Source: Pseudomonadota bacterium
Lineage (GTDB): Bacteria > Pseudomonadota > Alphaproteobacteria > SMXQ01
NCBI GenBank assembly: GCA_022562375.1
Contig: JADFPK010000014.1
Span: 1 to 16,171, forward strand
Direction: 5' to 3'
Length of the DNA: 16,171 nucleotides
The position numbers were made by a program, and so were the translations under genes. This document shows positions 15,270 to 16,171 of this stretch, piece by piece; position 1 is the stretch's first letter, and every line of letters begins with the position of its first letter. A model generated the notes under the pieces. The model worked only from the letters and a program-made list of their open reading frames with translations, ran no database searches and had not been told where the DNA came from.

Positions 15270-15443
15270 TCAGAAACCTTCGGCCAGATCCTCCAGCTCT
15301 TGGGGTCTGGAGAGCAATATATGGCCACTGTCCATCAGCGAAATAACCCCCTTGTTCTTGAGTTGGGTCAGGGTGCGGCTGACGGTTTCGATGGTGAGGC
15401 CGAGGAATCTGTCGCCGTGACGGTGAGTTCCCAGACGCTCCAT
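15270..15443 (-). pseudogene. Crp/Fnr-family regulator, C-terminal HTH relic
   Basis: A 57-codon frame from ATG 15443 to TGA 15270 carries FLGLTIETVSRTLTQL, the DNA-recognition helix region of Crp/Fnr (FNR/FixK-like) proteins. It is followed by KNKGVIS, GHILLS, and PQELEDLAEGF before the stop, as at a normal C-terminus. The part that should precede it, the cNMP-type sensory domain and the first HTH helix (usually LPMSRQDIADF), is absent; only a scrambled remnant (HRHGDR) remains, and upstream lies the 10-bp repeat array. No partner fragment was found. A functional mini-HTH protein is less likely than decay. Confidence 0.78.
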
Positions 15444-15509
15444 GCCATCGCCAAGCCTGAATCCATTACCCCCTTAATGTGTTCCCAATGGCCCCAATTG
15501 GCAACCTCT

Positions 15510-15617
15510 GGATTGGCCCGAGATGGCTTGATTCGCCTGGATTCTCCCAGATTCGCCCGAATTGTCAGGACTGGCCCGAATCGGCTGGATTGGCCCGGAT
15601 TGACCCGGATTGGCCGT
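15510..15617. repeat. Degenerate tandem repeat with a 10-bp period
   Basis: About eleven imperfect copies of a unit close to ATTGGCCCGG follow one another, for instance ATTCGCCTGG, ATTCTCCCAG and ATTCGCCCGA in strict 10-bp register from 15531. After an irregular point near 15581-15587 come GGATTGGCCC, GGATTGACCC and GGATTGGCCG. The unit is not a multiple of three and lies between genes. A related CCAATGGCCCCAATTGG segment lies just left (15485-15501). No open reading frame across it resembles a protein. Confidence 0.8.
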
Positions 15618-15767
15618 GAGCGCCTTAAGCCTCTGGCCCCCCACACCCGGCGCATCTATGATTAACGCCGGCGGTTGGCTTTGGGCGCGGAAGGATCGGG
15701 GATCGTATTGCCGGGTGGATCGAACGAACGAATGACGGGTGATGGTTCTTCCTACCGGAGAACCTCC

Positions 15768-16171
15768 GTGACCTGGCGGCGGCTGTTGAGTTTGGCGGCC
15801 GTCGGGATGGTGGCCGCCTGCGCGCCGGACGGGCCGCCCACAACGACTTCGGTCGCGGACGATGCCGCCGGCGCGGTATCCCGGTCCCCCGAGGTGGCGG
15901 TGGCGCGCCGGCACATGGTGGCGGCGGCCAATCCGCTGGCGGCCAAGGCGGGACTGGATATCCTGCGCCGGGGCGGCGGCGCCATCGACGCCGCGATCGC
16001 CATGCAGATGATGTTGACGCTGGTGGAGCCCCAGTCCTCGGGCCTCGGCGGCGGCGCCTTCATCGTCTATTTCGACGCCGCCAAGGGGGAGGTCTCGACC
16101 TACGAGGGCCGGGAGACGGCTCCTTCGACGGCGCGCGAGGACATGTTCCTATTCCCGGACGGCAGCGTCAG
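15768..16171 (+). CDS. Gamma-glutamyltransferase (GGT) family protein, N-terminal part (cut by window edge)
   Basis: The first 134 codons of a gamma-glutamyltranspeptidase, which hydrolyses or transfers gamma-glutamyl groups from glutathione and similar compounds in the periplasm. A start at GTG 15768 has GGAG 7 nt upstream; an in-frame ATG at 15732 would add 12 residues. The N-terminus is a lipoprotein-type signal, LLSLAAVGMVAAC. The mature part shows MVAAANPLAAKAGLDILRRG, GGAIDAAIAMQ, EPQSSGLGGGAFIVYFD and YEGRETAP, whose Arg corresponds to the gamma-glutamyl carboxylate-binding residue of characterised GGTs. The catalytic Thr, generated by self-cleavage, lies outside the window. Confidence 0.92.
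   Translation, partial: MTWRRLLSLAAVGMVAACAPDGPPTTTSVADDAAGAVSRSPEVAVARRHMVAAANPLAAKAGLDILRRGGGAIDAAIAMQMMLTLVEPQSSGLGGGAFIVYFDAAKGEVSTYEGRETAPSTAREDMFLFPDGSV

Noticed and set aside
14706..15665. Plus-strand open frame of 319 codons across panB, the Crp/Fnr relic and the repeat array
   Set aside because: Half is antisense to panB and the remainder runs through repeats; no family resemblance.
1..16171. CRISPR array, insertion sequence, toxin-antitoxin or phage defence genes
   Set aside because: No spaced identical repeats, transposase motifs, or recognisable defence proteins were found; the only tandem array has no spacers.

Overview
GC-rich, densely packed DNA from an alphaproteobacterium, probably of Rhodospirillales type. 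This placement is inferred from the heterotetrameric sarcosine oxidase operon, an Atm1-type exporter, the style of panB and panC, and a lipoprotein of a kind I associate with that group; no 16S rRNA is present. The window begins inside one gene (Atm1-like ABC exporter, minus strand) and ends inside another (gamma-glutamyltransferase, plus strand).

Region 1 (748-5881, minus strand) is a complete soxBDAG operon for tetrahydrofolate-linked sarcosine oxidase. The genes are tightly packed: B-D gap 22 bp, D-A overlap 4 bp, A-G overlap 8 bp. Just upstream of soxB lies the frameshifted 3' end of a phosphoserine phosphatase gene (serB).

Region 2 (6175-11242, plus strand) starts with a sigma70-like promoter and a GntR/UTRA regulator. 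A polar amino-acid ABC transporter follows (ATPase, binding protein, two permeases), then an endonuclease/exonuclease/phosphatase-fold protein. Three copies of a palindrome close to TGGNNTATACCA lie at the regulator promoter (two) and before the binding-protein gene (one, a perfect 12-bp palindrome). They are probably the regulator's operators. A terminator-like hairpin between the binding-protein and permease genes probably sets their relative expression. Beside the sox operon, the transporter plausibly imports sarcosine or another small N-methylated or amino compound; that is inference.

Region 3 (11243-12028) holds a 38-codon relic of the 5' end of L-serine dehydratase (sdaA), a tRNA-Arg(ACG), and no other recognisable gene. 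The serB and sdaA relics bracket the transporter block, and both belong to serine metabolism, which connects to sarcosine-derived glycine.

Region 4 (12029-16171) has a 406-residue lipoprotein of unknown function with a strong terminator, the panBC pantothenate genes, the C-terminal relic of a Crp/Fnr regulator, a degenerate tandem array with a 10-bp period, and the start of a gamma-glutamyltransferase lipoprotein. I saw no IS element, CRISPR array, phage gene or defence system. The most unusual features are the operator set, the three gene relics that ordinary gene calling would miss, and the 10-bp array.
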